Source of the DNA: Pontimicrobium sp. SW4
Lineage (GTDB): Bacteria > Bacteroidota > Bacteroidia > Flavobacteriales > Flavobacteriaceae
Length of the DNA stretch: 64,000 nt
NCBI RefSeq assembly: GCF_039954625.1
Contig: NZ_CP157199.1
Location: 2,852,001 to 2,916,000, forward strand
Direction of reading: 5' to 3'
A model generated the notes under the pieces. That model was not told where the DNA came from. It worked only from the letters and a program-made list of their open reading frames with translations, and ran no database searches. This document shows, piece by piece, positions 7,628 to 16,226 of this stretch. Numbering within the stretch: position 1 is the first letter of the stretch; each line of letters begins with the position of its first letter. The position numbers and the translations under genes were made by a program.

Positions 7628-10255
7628 CTACAATACAAATCTATAAGTGGCTTTAATTAAAAAGGTATTATGTGGTTTTTGGTTTAAAATTCCTTGTTCT
7701 AGTCCATCAGTCAAACCATCACTAGGGTCTACAAGTCCTGTGATGCCTTGAGACCACACAAAATAAAGTTCAGACCCTGGAATGTATTCCCAACGCATTA
7801 CCAAGTTTGACCTAAATTGAACAAAAGAGAAGTCTGGGTCACCAAACGAATAATCAGTGGTCGCATCAATATTTTCGTCTACTTCATAAACGCCATTATT
7901 GTAGATTATTTGGTTGCTGTCATAAGCATCAAAACGGTCATATAAATTATCAGCCGTTGGATTGGTAACATATTTAAAATTAGAATACCTCGCTCTAGAA
8001 ATAAATGGTTGTCCGTAATATTGAATTGTTAAATTAGGATTTATGGTATAATTTAATCTAATGGATGCACTTAACGTTTTATTATCAATAGTTCCAAGCA
8101 CATAACGTGTGGTACCATTATAATCGGTTTGCGTGACATATTGCGTTTTACTTGGTCTGTTACTATAATTAGGGTTAAAAGAAACAGTTAATGCATTGGT
8201 TGGCTGATAGGTAAAATCTACCTCGGTTGAAAACATTGAAAAGTTATTTTGTTTTGCTCCTGAATAGGCAAACCCAAAACTGGTCCTAAATTTTTTACTT
8301 TCATCGGTTCCAAAAAATACTGACACATGATCTTCTTGCGAATATCTCCAACGAGGTCCACCTCGTAATGCTGTGTTGATATAAATTCGAGGTTTATGTA
8401 CAGCGTTAATATTAATGGAATTATTATTCTTAAACGTAAGGTTTCCTCCTAAAGAATATTGAATTCTATTAAAATTCCCTTCAAAATCATACGTAGTATA
8501 TTGTTGAAAGCGTGCATTAATCCTTCTAAAGGTTTCTGTTGGCTTTAAAGTTCTATAGCTCAAATTAAAATACTGTCGTATTTCATCGGCTTGTCTTAAA
8601 AAACCAATATCATTTAGCTCTAATTCTGGTGAACGCCAAATAACACCTCCATTATATTGCCAATGTCCTCCTCCAACTTTTCCAGCAGATAAACGCCCTC
8701 CTGTTCCTGTTAATGACGTTTTATTTGGATCAACACTCACATGACTAGCGTCAACTCTATTAAATAAATGCGTTAATGACGTTTGTGTTTCTATAATCGC
8801 TTCTTTGCTTCCTTTAACATGACTTGAAACTATATTCCCTTCAACAAAATACTTTCTTCCTTGCCATTGGTGTTTAAAATCAAAGCCTCCTGTATATGCT
8901 TCTTTTCGTAAATAGCTTAAATGGTCTTCTAAATTTCTATTTGTTGCCGTAAAAATACCCCCAACGTAACTATTTCTATCGTTAAAATCTTTTTGCAAAC
9001 GACCAACAAAGTAATTGGTTAAAGGTTCAACAAGTTCCTTGCTTTTATTCCCATTAAAATTTATTTCAGCATATTGATTTGAAGTAACACTCTCCAAAAC
9101 TCCTATTGACCAACCATTTTTTGTCTTTCCAGAAAATTTTGCTGCTCCTAAAATAGTGGTATTGTCAGGTTGGTCTACATAAGCCCCCGATGGTGCATTT
9201 GGATAACCTTGAGGATTTCGACCTATGCGTCTTGAGAAAAATAAATTATCTTGGTTATTGCCAAAATTATAGTCGAAAATGTTTTTATTCTGTACAAAAA
9301 ATGGACGTTGTTCCTCAAAGAAAATTTCAAAACCATCTAATGTGATGGCAGCAGGATCTGCTTCTACCTGCCCAAAATCTGGGTTTACGGTTAAATCTAA
9401 TGTTAGGTCGTTAGTAATACCGATTTTTGCATCAAGCCCAGCATTAACATTAAAGTCGCTACCATCTCGATACGGATTCCCAACTTCTTCTGGATAAGTA
9501 TCTAACTTTGTTACTGTAAAAGGTTGAATTTCTAATTGTTTTTGAGGTCTCAACCCTTTTAAACCATGTAGTTCTCCAAATTCACTAATCCAACCAGGAG
9601 CTGTAACTGGTTTTCGTTGCCATAAAGAGCGTTCTTGTTTTCTAAAAAAGAAACGCTGAATTTGAATCCCCCAAACTTGTTCATCATCGCTACTAAATCG
9701 TAATTGACTTAATGGTATTCTCATTTCTGTACTCCAACCTTCTTCATCTATTTGGCTTTTATTTGTCCATATTGGACTCCAACTACCATCCCAATTACCA
9801 CCATTTAAACTTGCAAATTCATCGCCTTTAACTCCAGTTGCAGAAGATGTAAATGAAAAGCAAGTCCTTAAATCACGATCACTATCAATATTTATTTCTA
9901 CCCAATCTCCTGCAAAACTATCGCGTCTTCCAAGTCGTTTAGCAATACTATCTACTGCTGTGTCGTAAGCTCTTATACCTACATATAAATATTTGTCGTC
10001 ATAAAGAATTCTAAATTTTGTTTTCTGGCTAGGAGGTGTGTTTTCATCTGGCGAAAGCTCAGTGAAATTTTCAGCCCATTCTACCATTTCCCATGCTGTA
10101 TCATCTAATTTTCCATCTATTACAGGAGGTAAAACACCTCCAATATTAGTTGTTGTATATATTCTCTTAGATAATTGAGGAGATGATTCTTGTGCTTGAA
10201 TAAGACTATAGAAACACAATAAAAAACATAGGATTAATTTAATTGGAAGCTTCAT
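7628..10255 (-). CDS. DUF5916 outer-membrane protein with N-terminal CBM9-like domain
   Basis: An 875-residue exported protein with signal peptide ending IQAQ. Residues about 35-230 form a family 9 carbohydrate-binding-like domain (PPVIDGKLDDTAWEM, KFRILYDDKYLYVGIRAYD, DWVEINIDSD). The rest is the DUF5916 region: a plug-like block with LTLDLTVNPDFGQVEADPA and FFVQNKNIFDY, then many alternating beta strands ending in the aromatic-rich TFLIKATYRFVL typical of an outer-membrane barrel C-terminus. Members are widespread in Bacteroidota and have no defined function; a role in binding or importing a polymer is only a guess. It is monocistronic and convergent with the ABM-type gene. Confidence 0.85.
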   Translation of the reverse strand: MKLPIKLILCFLLCFYSLIQAQESSPQLSKRIYTTTNIGGVLPPVIDGKLDDTAWEMVEWAENFTELSPDENTPPSQKTKFRILYDDKYLYVGIRAYDTAVDSIAKRLGRRDSFAGDWVEINIDSDRDLRTCFSFTSSATGVKGDEFASLNGGNWDGSWSPIWTNKSQIDEEGWSTEMRIPLSQLRFSSDDEQVWGIQIQRFFFRKQERSLWQRKPVTAPGWISEFGELHGLKGLRPQKQLEIQPFTVTKLDTYPEEVGNPYRDGSDFNVNAGLDAKIGITNDLTLDLTVNPDFGQVEADPAAITLDGFEIFFEEQRPFFVQNKNIFDYNFGNNQDNLFFSRRIGRNPQGYPNAPSGAYVDQPDNTTILGAAKFSGKTKNGWSIGVLESVTSNQYAEINFNGNKSKELVEPLTNYFVGRLQKDFNDRNSYVGGIFTATNRNLEDHLSYLRKEAYTGGFDFKHQWQGRKYFVEGNIVSSHVKGSKEAIIETQTSLTHLFNRVDASHVSVDPNKTSLTGTGGRLSAGKVGGGHWQYNGGVIWRSPELELNDIGFLRQADEIRQYFNLSYRTLKPTETFRRINARFQQYTTYDFEGNFNRIQYSLGGNLTFKNNNSININAVHKPRIYINTALRGGPRWRYSQEDHVSVFFGTDESKKFRTSFGFAYSGAKQNNFSMFSTEVDFTYQPTNALTVSFNPNYSNRPSKTQYVTQTDYNGTTRYVLGTIDNKTLSASIRLNYTINPNLTIQYYGQPFISRARYSNFKYVTNPTADNLYDRFDAYDSNQIIYNNGVYEVDENIDATTDYSFGDPDFSFVQFRSNLVMRWEYIPGSELYFVWSQGITGLVDPSDGLTDGLEQGILNQKPHNTFLIKATYRFVL

Positions 10256-10466
10256 GTGATTTTTGATTGATTTATAATAAACATGATAAACTATAATTAG
10301 TTTTTAAGATACATCAATCATGTTAAAAAGATGTTATAATAGACTTAAAACTAAAATAGTTGCTTCAAATAAGTGGGTTCTTTCAGAAAAGTTTAACTTT
10401 TTAAACACCAAAAACATATCAAACTTAAGGCTTAAAATATTCATTAAAAATAAACGTGTTATAGAG

Positions 10467-10497
10467 TTTGTTAATCAAATATATAATTGTAAATTTG
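10467..10497 (+). promoter_or_regulatory. promoter of the rplM ribosomal operon
   Basis: TTTG at 10467-10470 and TAAATTTG at 10490-10497 with a 19-nt spacer match the Bacteroidota sigma-A consensus (-33 TTTG, -7 TAnnTTTG). The start of rplM lies 48 nt downstream. Confidence 0.8.
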
Positions 10498-10545
10498 CAA
10501 ACTCTTTTTGAGAGAGGAATGTTTAATTTAGAAAAATAATTTAGT

Positions 10546-11001
10546 GTGGATACATTAAGCTACAAAACGATTTCAGCAAACAAAGCTACTGTTAATAAAG
10601 AGTGGGTTTTAGTTGATGCTGAAGGTCAAACATTAGGTCGTTTAGCTTCTAAAGTAGCAATACTTTTAAGAGGTAAACACAAGCCTAACTTTACACCACA
10701 CGTTGATTGCGGAGATAACGTTATAGTTATTAATTCCGAAAAAATCAACTTAACAGGTAACAAGTGGAATGACAAAACGTACATTCGTCACACAGGTTAT
10801 CCAGGTGGACAAAGATCGCTTACTGCTAATGAAATGTTTGGAAAAGATCCAGCAAGATTAGTAGAAAAGTCAGTAAAAGGAATGCTCCCTAAAAACAAAT
10901 TAGGTGCGGCTTTATTCCGTAATTTAAATGTTGTTGTTGGTGCAGAGCATGCTCATGCTGCTCAAAAACCAAAAGCAATTAACTTAAACGAAGTTAACTA
11001 A
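10546..11001 (+). CDS. rplM: 50S ribosomal protein L13
   Basis: Early-assembling large-subunit protein, 151 residues. Seen: [50 protein letters not shown] and [11 protein letters not shown], the standard L13 blocks. The start is GTG at 10546; no upstream ATG is in frame and the N-terminal extension before KEWVLVDA is of normal length. First gene of the run rplM-rpsI-rpsB-tsf. Its stop overlaps the rpsI start by one base (TAATG), so the two are translationally coupled. Confidence 0.97.
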   Translation: MDTLSYKTISANKATVNKEWVLVDAEGQTLGRLASKVAILLRGKHKPNFTPHVDCGDNVIVINSEKINLTGNKWNDKTYIRHTGYPGGQRSLTANEMFGKDPARLVEKSVKGMLPKNKLGAALFRNLNVVVGAEHAHAAQKPKAINLNEVN

Positions 11002-11387
11002 TGGAAGTAATTCACAAAATTGGTCGTAGAAAAACGGCTGTTGCACGTGTGTATGTTTCAGAAGGAAAAGGAAACATCACAGTCAACAAAAAAGATGTTA
11101 ACACATACTTCCCAACTGCTACATTACAGTACAAAGTAAACCAACCGTTAGCATTGACTAACAACGAAGGTAACTTTGATGTAAAAGTAAATGTATTTGG
11201 TGGTGGTGTTACAGGTCAGGCAGAAGCTGTTCGTTTAGCATTATCTCGCGCAATGTGTGAGCTTAATGAAGAAAACAGAGGTATCTTAAAACCTGAAGGA
11301 TTATTAACAAGAGACCCTAGAATGGTTGAGCGTAAAAAATTCGGACAGAAGAAAGCTCGTAAGAAATTCCAGTTCTCTAAACGTTAA
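11001..11387 (+). CDS. rpsI: 30S ribosomal protein S9
   Basis: Small-subunit head protein, 128 residues. Seen: GRRKTAVARVYVSEGKGNI at the N-terminus, FGGGVTGQAEAVRLALSRA, LLTRDPRMVERKKFG and the basic C-terminal tail ending KFQFSKR, which reaches the P-site tRNA. It overlaps the rplM stop by one base. A 139-nt gap with two hairpins separates it from rpsB. Confidence 0.97.
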   Translation: MEVIHKIGRRKTAVARVYVSEGKGNITVNKKDVNTYFPTATLQYKVNQPLALTNNEGNFDVKVNVFGGGVTGQAEAVRLALSRAMCELNEENRGILKPEGLLTRDPRMVERKKFGQKKARKKFQFSKR

Positions 11388-11422
11388 TATTAAAAGAAAT
11401 TTAAACCAGTTATTGTTGTCCA

Positions 11423-11495
11423 TGACAGTAATGTCAGGATTTAGTTTAGCATCTAAATGATTAAGGCGATTTAAAATAAAGACCACTTAATCATT
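11423..11495 (+). promoter_or_regulatory. structured leader upstream of rpsB (candidate ribosomal-protein leader)
   Basis: Two inverted repeats lie in the rpsI-rpsB gap. The first is TGACA-GTAA-TGTCA (11423-11436), a hairpin capped by a GNRA-type tetraloop. The second is AATGATTAAG (11456-11465) with its exact complement at 11486-11495 around a 20-nt loop. Neither is followed by a T-run, so they are not terminators. Position just before an r-protein gene suggests autogenous control by S2, but this is inference. Confidence 0.4.
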
Positions 11496-11526
11496 GCTAA
11501 TTCAACAGAACGTAAACTATTACAAA

Positions 11527-12315
11527 ATGGCAAAAGTAGAAGTAAAAGACTTACTAGATGGTGGTGTACACTTTGGACATCTTACCAGAAAATGGGATCC
11601 AAACATGGCTCCTTACATTTATATGGAACGTAACGGTATCCATATAATTAACCTTTACAAAACAGCTGCAAAATTAGAAGAAGCTTCTCAAGCTTTAGGG
11701 AAAATTGCAGCCTCAGGTAGAAAAATTTTATTTGTAGCTACCAAAAAACAAGCTAAAGACATTGTTGCTGAAAAAGCAGGAAACGTAAATATGCCTTACA
11801 TCACTGAAAGATGGCCTGGTGGAATGTTAACTAACTTTGTTACTATTAGAAAAGCTGTTAAAAAAATGGCTTCTATTGATAGAATGAAGAAAGATGGAAC
11901 ATTCATGACGCTTTCTAAAAAAGAGCGTTTACAAGTAGATCGTTTAAGAGCAAAATTAGAAAAGAATTTAGGTTCTATTTCTGATATGACTCGTCTTCCA
12001 GGAGCTTTGTTTGTAGTTGATATTAAGCGTGAGCACATCGCAATTAAAGAAGCACAAAAATTAAACATTCCAATCTTTGCAATGGTTGACACGAATTCAG
12101 ACCCAAGACAGGTTGATTACGTGATTCCAGCAAATGATGATGCTTCAAAATCTATCGATAAAATTTTAACTCACGTTAGTAATGGCATTGCAAACGGATT
12201 AGCAGATAGAAAATCTGAAAAAGATGCTAAAGCTGAAGGGAAAGACACTCCAAAAGCTAAAGCAAAAACTGAAGCTGCTCCAGTAGCCGCAACTGCGACT
12301 CAAGAAGAAGAATAA
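11527..12315 (+). CDS. rpsB: 30S ribosomal protein S2
   Basis: Small-subunit protein of 262 residues. Seen: DLLDGGVHFGHLTRKWDPNMAPYI within two adjoining blocks, FVATKKQAKDIV, RWPGGMLTN and IFAMVDTNSDPRQVDYVIPAN, all typical S2. The tail is a low-complexity stretch rich in Ala, Lys and Glu (from about residue 235). An in-frame start at 11494 would add 11 residues; 11527 is chosen because MAKVEVKDLL matches the usual N-terminus and leaves the hairpin leader untranslated. Confidence 0.97.
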   Translation: MAKVEVKDLLDGGVHFGHLTRKWDPNMAPYIYMERNGIHIINLYKTAAKLEEASQALGKIAASGRKILFVATKKQAKDIVAEKAGNVNMPYITERWPGGMLTNFVTIRKAVKKMASIDRMKKDGTFMTLSKKERLQVDRLRAKLEKNLGSISDMTRLPGALFVVDIKREHIAIKEAQKLNIPIFAMVDTNSDPRQVDYVIPANDDASKSIDKILTHVSNGIANGLADRKSEKDAKAEGKDTPKAKAKTEAAPVAATATQEEE

Positions 12316-12333
12316 AACTATTTCAAAAAGTTT

Positions 12334-12385
12334 AAAAGTCGTTTAGTTCTTTTCTTGGAGAAAAATTAAACGACTTTTATTTTAT
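12334..12385 (+). terminator. terminator-like hairpin between rpsB and tsf
   Basis: A perfect 12-bp inverted repeat, AAAAGTCGTTTA (12334-12345) and TAAACGACTTTT (12367-12378), is followed by ATTTTATT. It sits in the 82-nt gap inside the rpsB-tsf pair and could terminate or attenuate transcription, lowering tsf relative to rpsB. Confidence 0.6.
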
Positions 12386-12397
12386 TATAATAATATT

Positions 12398-13372
12398 ATG
12401 GAAAATACAGTAAAAATAAGTGCTGCAGATGTAAAAAAGCTTAGAGAAGCTACTGGTGCAGGAATGATGGATTGTAAAAATGCTTTAGTAGAAGCTGGAG
12501 GAAACTTTGATAAAGCTATTGAGGTATTACGTAAAAAAGGACAAAAAGTTGCTGCAAAAAGAGCAGATCGCGAATCCACTGAAGGTTTAGCGATTACAAA
12601 AATCAATGACGATAATACTGTTGGAGTTGCTATTGTATTAGCATGTGAAACAGATTTCGTAGGTAAAAATGATTCTTTCAAAGCGCTAGCAGAAGAGTTT
12701 GTTGCAATAGCAATAAACCATACTAGTAAAGAGGGTTTTCTAACTGCTGATTTTGGAGGTATGACTGTTGCTGAAAAATTAATTGAGCAAACTGGTGTTA
12801 TTGGCGAAAAAATAGATATTACAGCATTTGAAAGAATAGAAGCTCCTTATGTTGGTGCTTATACACATATTGGTAAAATTGCTGCAATTGTTGGGTTAAA
12901 TAGCTCAATTGATAAAGCAGATGTTTTAACTAAAGATTTAGCAATGCAAGTTGCTTCTATGGGAGCAACAACACTGTCTTACAAAGATTTTGATCCAGCT
13001 TTTGTAGCTTCTGAAACTGAAGCAAGAATCGCTGTAATTGAAAAAGATAATGAAGAATTAGCGCGTTTAGGTAAAACATTAAAAAATGTACCTAAGTATA
13101 TTTCTATGTCTCAATTAACTCCAGAAGTTTTAACTCAAGCTGAAGAAGATGCAAAAGCAGAACTTAAAGCTGAAGGTAAGCCAGAACAAATTTGGGATAG
13201 AATCCTTCCAGGGAAAATGGAGCGTTTTATTTCAGATAATACTACTTTAGATAAAGAACAGTGTTTACTAGATCAAGATTTTATTAAAGACGAAAAATTA
13301 AACGTTGCAGGTTATGTTAACTCTTATGGTGATGTAGCTGTATCTAATTTTATTCGTGTATCTTTAGGATAG
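12398..13372 (+). CDS. tsf: elongation factor Ts
   Basis: Guanine nucleotide exchange factor for EF-Tu, 324 residues. Seen: the N-terminal UBA-like module with VKKLREATGAGMMDCKNAL, then IVLACETDFVGKND, the EF-Tu contact segment TDFV, and MQVASMGATTLSYKDFDP. It is longer than the E. coli protein (283), with an insertion near residues 205-260, as is common in Bacteroidota. It follows rpsB in the usual order; a strong terminator closes the unit. Confidence 0.97.
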   Translation: MENTVKISAADVKKLREATGAGMMDCKNALVEAGGNFDKAIEVLRKKGQKVAAKRADRESTEGLAITKINDDNTVGVAIVLACETDFVGKNDSFKALAEEFVAIAINHTSKEGFLTADFGGMTVAEKLIEQTGVIGEKIDITAFERIEAPYVGAYTHIGKIAAIVGLNSSIDKADVLTKDLAMQVASMGATTLSYKDFDPAFVASETEARIAVIEKDNEELARLGKTLKNVPKYISMSQLTPEVLTQAEEDAKAELKAEGKPEQIWDRILPGKMERFISDNTTLDKEQCLLDQDFIKDEKLNVAGYVNSYGDVAVSNFIRVSLG

Positions 13373-13394
13373 ATAATAATCTTATCATAATTAT

Positions 13395-13428
13395 AAAAAA
13401 GCTTCGATTGCCATCGAAGCTTTTTTTA
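13395..13428 (+). terminator. terminator after tsf
   Basis: AAAAGCTTCGAT (13397-13408), 4-nt loop, ATCGAAGCTTTT (13413-13424), then more T residues. Strong intrinsic terminator 20 nt after the tsf stop. Confidence 0.92.
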
Positions 13429-13464
13429 TACAAAATTTCTACTTTTCCAATATAAGATATTGAT

Positions 13465-13472
13465 TATATTTG
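13465..13472 (+). promoter_or_regulatory. -7 element for pyrH
   Basis: TATATTTG fits TAnnTTTG and lies 20 nt before the pyrH ATG, just after the tsf terminator. A weak TTTTCC at 13443-13448 could be the -33 element. Confidence 0.6.
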
Positions 13473-13492
13473 CTAAACTTTCAAACAAACTA

Positions 13493-14200
13493 ATGAAGTA
13501 TAAAAGAATCCTACTCAAATTATCTGGTGAAGCCTTAATGGGAAATAGACAATATGGAATTGACCCTGATCGTCTATCTGAATATGCACAAGACATCAAA
13601 CAGATAACAAATCTTGGTGTAGAAGTTGCCATTGTTATTGGTGGTGGAAACATTTTTAGAGGTGTCTCTGGTGCAAGTAATGGAATGGATCGCGTACAAG
13701 GGGACCATATGGGAATGCTCGCTACCGTTATAAATGGGTTAGCGTTACAAAGTGCTTTGGAAAATGCTAACGTACCTACTAGATTACAATCTGCGATTAA
13801 AATAAATGAAGTTGCAGAGCCTTTTATACGACGTAAAGCTATGAGACACCTTGAGAAAGGTCGTGTAGTAATTTTTGGTGGAGGGACAGGTAATCCATAC
13901 TTTACAACAGATTCGGCTGCTGTTTTAAGAGCTATAGAAATTGAGGCAGATGTAATTTTAAAAGGCACTCGTGTTGATGGTATTTATAATGCCGATCCAG
14001 AAAAAGATTCAGCTGCTGTTAAGTTTGACAACATTAGCTTTGATGACGTTTTAAGAAAAGGATTAAAAGTTATGGACACTACAGCTTTTACTTTAAGTCA
14101 AGAAAATGAGTTGCCTATTATAGTTTTTGATATGAATAAGAAAGGCAATCTATTAAAAGTAGTCTCTGGAGAAAATATTGGTACAACAGTAAACTTATAA
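13493..14200 (+). CDS. pyrH: uridylate kinase (UMP kinase)
   Basis: Phosphorylates UMP to UDP with ATP; bacterial hexameric type of the amino acid kinase fold, 235 residues. Seen: [13 protein letters not shown] (phosphate-binding Lys), [46 protein letters not shown] and [14 protein letters not shown]. An in-frame start at 13460 overlaps the -7 promoter box, so 13493 is preferred; it gives the normal [10 protein letters not shown]-terminus. It starts a pyrH-frr unit with its own promoter. Confidence 0.97.
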   Translation: MKYKRILLKLSGEALMGNRQYGIDPDRLSEYAQDIKQITNLGVEVAIVIGGGNIFRGVSGASNGMDRVQGDHMGMLATVINGLALQSALENANVPTRLQSAIKINEVAEPFIRRKAMRHLEKGRVVIFGGGTGNPYFTTDSAAVLRAIEIEADVILKGTRVDGIYNADPEKDSAAVKFDNISFDDVLRKGLKVMDTTAFTLSQENELPIIVFDMNKKGNLLKVVSGENIGTTVNL

Positions 14201-14258
14201 ACTCGTTATTCCTTATTTTTGGCTTAGTTTTTGAAATAATAATTTAAAAATTTTAGAA

Positions 14259-14816
14259 ATGAACGAAGACATTCAATTTATACTAGACACAGCAAAAGAA
14301 GCTATGGATGCTGCTATAAAGCATCTTGAAAAACAGTTTGTAAATATTAGAGCAGGCAAAGCAAGTCCTGCAATGCTAGGCAGTGTAATGGTAGATTATT
14401 ATGGCTCTCAAACACCGTTAAATCAAGTTGCTAACGTTAATACGCCTGATGGTAGAACTATTACTGTACAGCCATGGGAAAAAAGTATGCTACAAGAAAT
14501 TGAACGTAGCATTATGATTGCTAACCTTGGTTTTAACCCAATGAATAATGGCGAAAGTATTATTATTAATGTTCCTGCCTTAACCGAAGAGCGTCGTCGT
14601 GAACTAGCAAAACAAGCAAAAGCCGAAGCCGAAGATGCTAAAATAGGTATAAGAAATGCCCGAAAAGACGCTAATCATGACATTAAAAAAGTAGACGATG
14701 CCTCTGAAGATTTACAGAATAATGCAGAAATGGATATTCAAACCATGACTGACAACTATGTTAAGAAAGTCGACGACATTTTTCATGTAAAGGAAACAGA
14801 AATAATGACAGTTTAA
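14259..14816 (+). CDS. frr: ribosome recycling factor
   Basis: Splits post-termination ribosomes together with EF-G. The 185-residue product has NIRAGKASPAMLGSVMVDYYG, TPLNQVANVNTPDGRTITVQPW, LTEERRRELAKQAKAEAEDA and RNARKDANHDIKK, covering both arms of the L-shaped fold. It lies 58 nt downstream of pyrH, an arrangement found widely in bacteria, and ends in a terminator. Confidence 0.97.
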   Translation: MNEDIQFILDTAKEAMDAAIKHLEKQFVNIRAGKASPAMLGSVMVDYYGSQTPLNQVANVNTPDGRTITVQPWEKSMLQEIERSIMIANLGFNPMNNGESIIINVPALTEERRRELAKQAKAEAEDAKIGIRNARKDANHDIKKVDDASEDLQNNAEMDIQTMTDNYVKKVDDIFHVKETEIMTV

Positions 14817-14818
14817 TT

Positions 14819-14846
14819 AAAAGCGACACTAAAGTCGCTTTTTTTA
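14819..14846 (+). terminator. terminator after frr
   Basis: AAAAGCGAC, 6-nt loop, GTCGCTTTT followed by further T residues, immediately after the frr stop. Confidence 0.9.
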
Positions 14847-14877
14847 TGTTATATATACTTTTATATCACATCAATTA

Positions 14878-16155
14878 ATGAAATACTTTTTGCCTTTATT
14901 TTTTATTCTCCTTTTTACAAATAAAGGCTTTTCTCAGATAGATAGCACATCTGTTAAAACGAGCCAGCAAGATTCTATTCGTAAAGCAGAATTCCTAAAA
15001 AGCATTGGAAATGGCTACTTCCCTACTAAATATCTAAATATTGATTTACGATATTTAATAAAATATAATCAATATGAAGGTTTTCGTACAGGTTTAGGAG
15101 GTATAACTAATAACGCTTTCTCTAAAAAGTTTAGACTCCAAGGTTATACAGTATATGGTTTTTTAGATCACAATTTTAAATACAGCATTGGTGGTGGTTT
15201 TAGAATTGCCAAAAGCACAAATACATGGATTAATTTAGTATATACAAATGATTTACAAGAAACAGGAAGTTCTAATTTTTTAACTGATAAACGGTTCTTT
15301 CAATTTTTTGAACCTCGATTAATTAATATAAATTTGTTTCATAAGTATGTTTCAAAGACAATCACATTAGAGCATCAATTACACCCAAAAATTATCACCG
15401 AAACGCAGTTTGGTATAAGTAAAATATCCCCAACCTACAATTATACTTTTAATCTAGGCTCCGAAGAAAGCTTCAATAGCTACAATTTAACTTTATTCAA
15501 AACCTCATTACAATGGAGCCCTTTTAGTGATTTTGAATATACCAATAATGGTATAAAAGAAACGACCATAGGTTATCCAAAATTTACACTTCAATACACC
15601 AAAAGTTTAGCAAACATATTGGATGGTGATTTAAGTTTCTCGAAAGTAGATTTTAGAACAATTCAAAAATTTATTTACAAAAACAATGCCTCAACAGAGT
15701 TAGTTTTAACTACAGGTATGACAAGTGAAAACACGCCACTTACGCATATGTATCATGCATATCCTAATAATGTAAATAAAGAAACTATCTGGAATAGGTT
15801 TTCGGTTGCAGGAACTAATAGTTTTGAAACTATGTATTTTAATGAGTTCTTTTCGGATAAATTTGCAACGTTTCAAATAAAACACGAGTTAGCACCATTT
15901 AATATTTCACCTTGGTTTAAACCACAATTAGTGTTCATTTCTCGATTTGCTTTTGGAACGATGAAAGACCCTTATAGACATGAAGGTATTAGCTTTAATA
16001 CACTTGATAAGGGCTTTACGGAATCTGGTTTAGAAATAAACAAGTTTTTTTTTGGTTTTGGTCTTAGCTTTGCCTATCGCTATGGCGCTTATCATTTACC
16101 AACTCTTGAAGATAATATTGCTGTAAAATTCACTTTTAATATTAGTCTGGATTAA
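14878..16155 (+). CDS. DUF5686-type outer-membrane protein, short form
   Basis: A 425-residue protein with signal peptide ending KGFSQ. The mature part is mostly alternating beta strands with aromatic ends, such as EGFRTGLGGITNN and KYSIGGGFRIAKS, and finishes NIAVKFTFNISLD, consistent with a barrel. It resembles the C-terminal half of DUF5686 proteins; the carboxypeptidase-regulatory-like N-terminal half of the roughly 800-residue members is absent. The family is common in Bacteroidota with no proven function. Assignment rests on pattern similarity only. Confidence 0.6.
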   Translation: MKYFLPLFFILLFTNKGFSQIDSTSVKTSQQDSIRKAEFLKSIGNGYFPTKYLNIDLRYLIKYNQYEGFRTGLGGITNNAFSKKFRLQGYTVYGFLDHNFKYSIGGGFRIAKSTNTWINLVYTNDLQETGSSNFLTDKRFFQFFEPRLININLFHKYVSKTITLEHQLHPKIITETQFGISKISPTYNYTFNLGSEESFNSYNLTLFKTSLQWSPFSDFEYTNNGIKETTIGYPKFTLQYTKSLANILDGDLSFSKVDFRTIQKFIYKNNASTELVLTTGMTSENTPLTHMYHAYPNNVNKETIWNRFSVAGTNSFETMYFNEFFSDKFATFQIKHELAPFNISPWFKPQLVFISRFAFGTMKDPYRHEGISFNTLDKGFTESGLEINKFFFGFGLSFAYRYGAYHLPTLEDNIAVKFTFNISLD

Positions 16156-16201
16156 TCTTATTAAATCCTTGTATTTAGGCTAATTATCTATTCATTTTAT
16201 C

Positions 16202-16224
16202 TACCTTTGCTGCCATTATTTTTG
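16202..16224 (+). promoter_or_regulatory. two overlapping -7 elements before the MMPL transporter gene
   Basis: TACCTTTG (16202-16209) and TATTTTTG (16217-16224) both fit TAnnTTTG. The second ends only 2 nt before the ATG at 16227, so the first is the more likely working promoter, with a leader of about 10 nt. Confidence 0.5.
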
Positions 16225-16226
16225 CT

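Noticed and set aside
10320..10511. 63-codon ORF before rplM
   Set aside because: It spans the clear TTTG-N19-TAAATTTG promoter of rplM, and its product has no recognisable feature.
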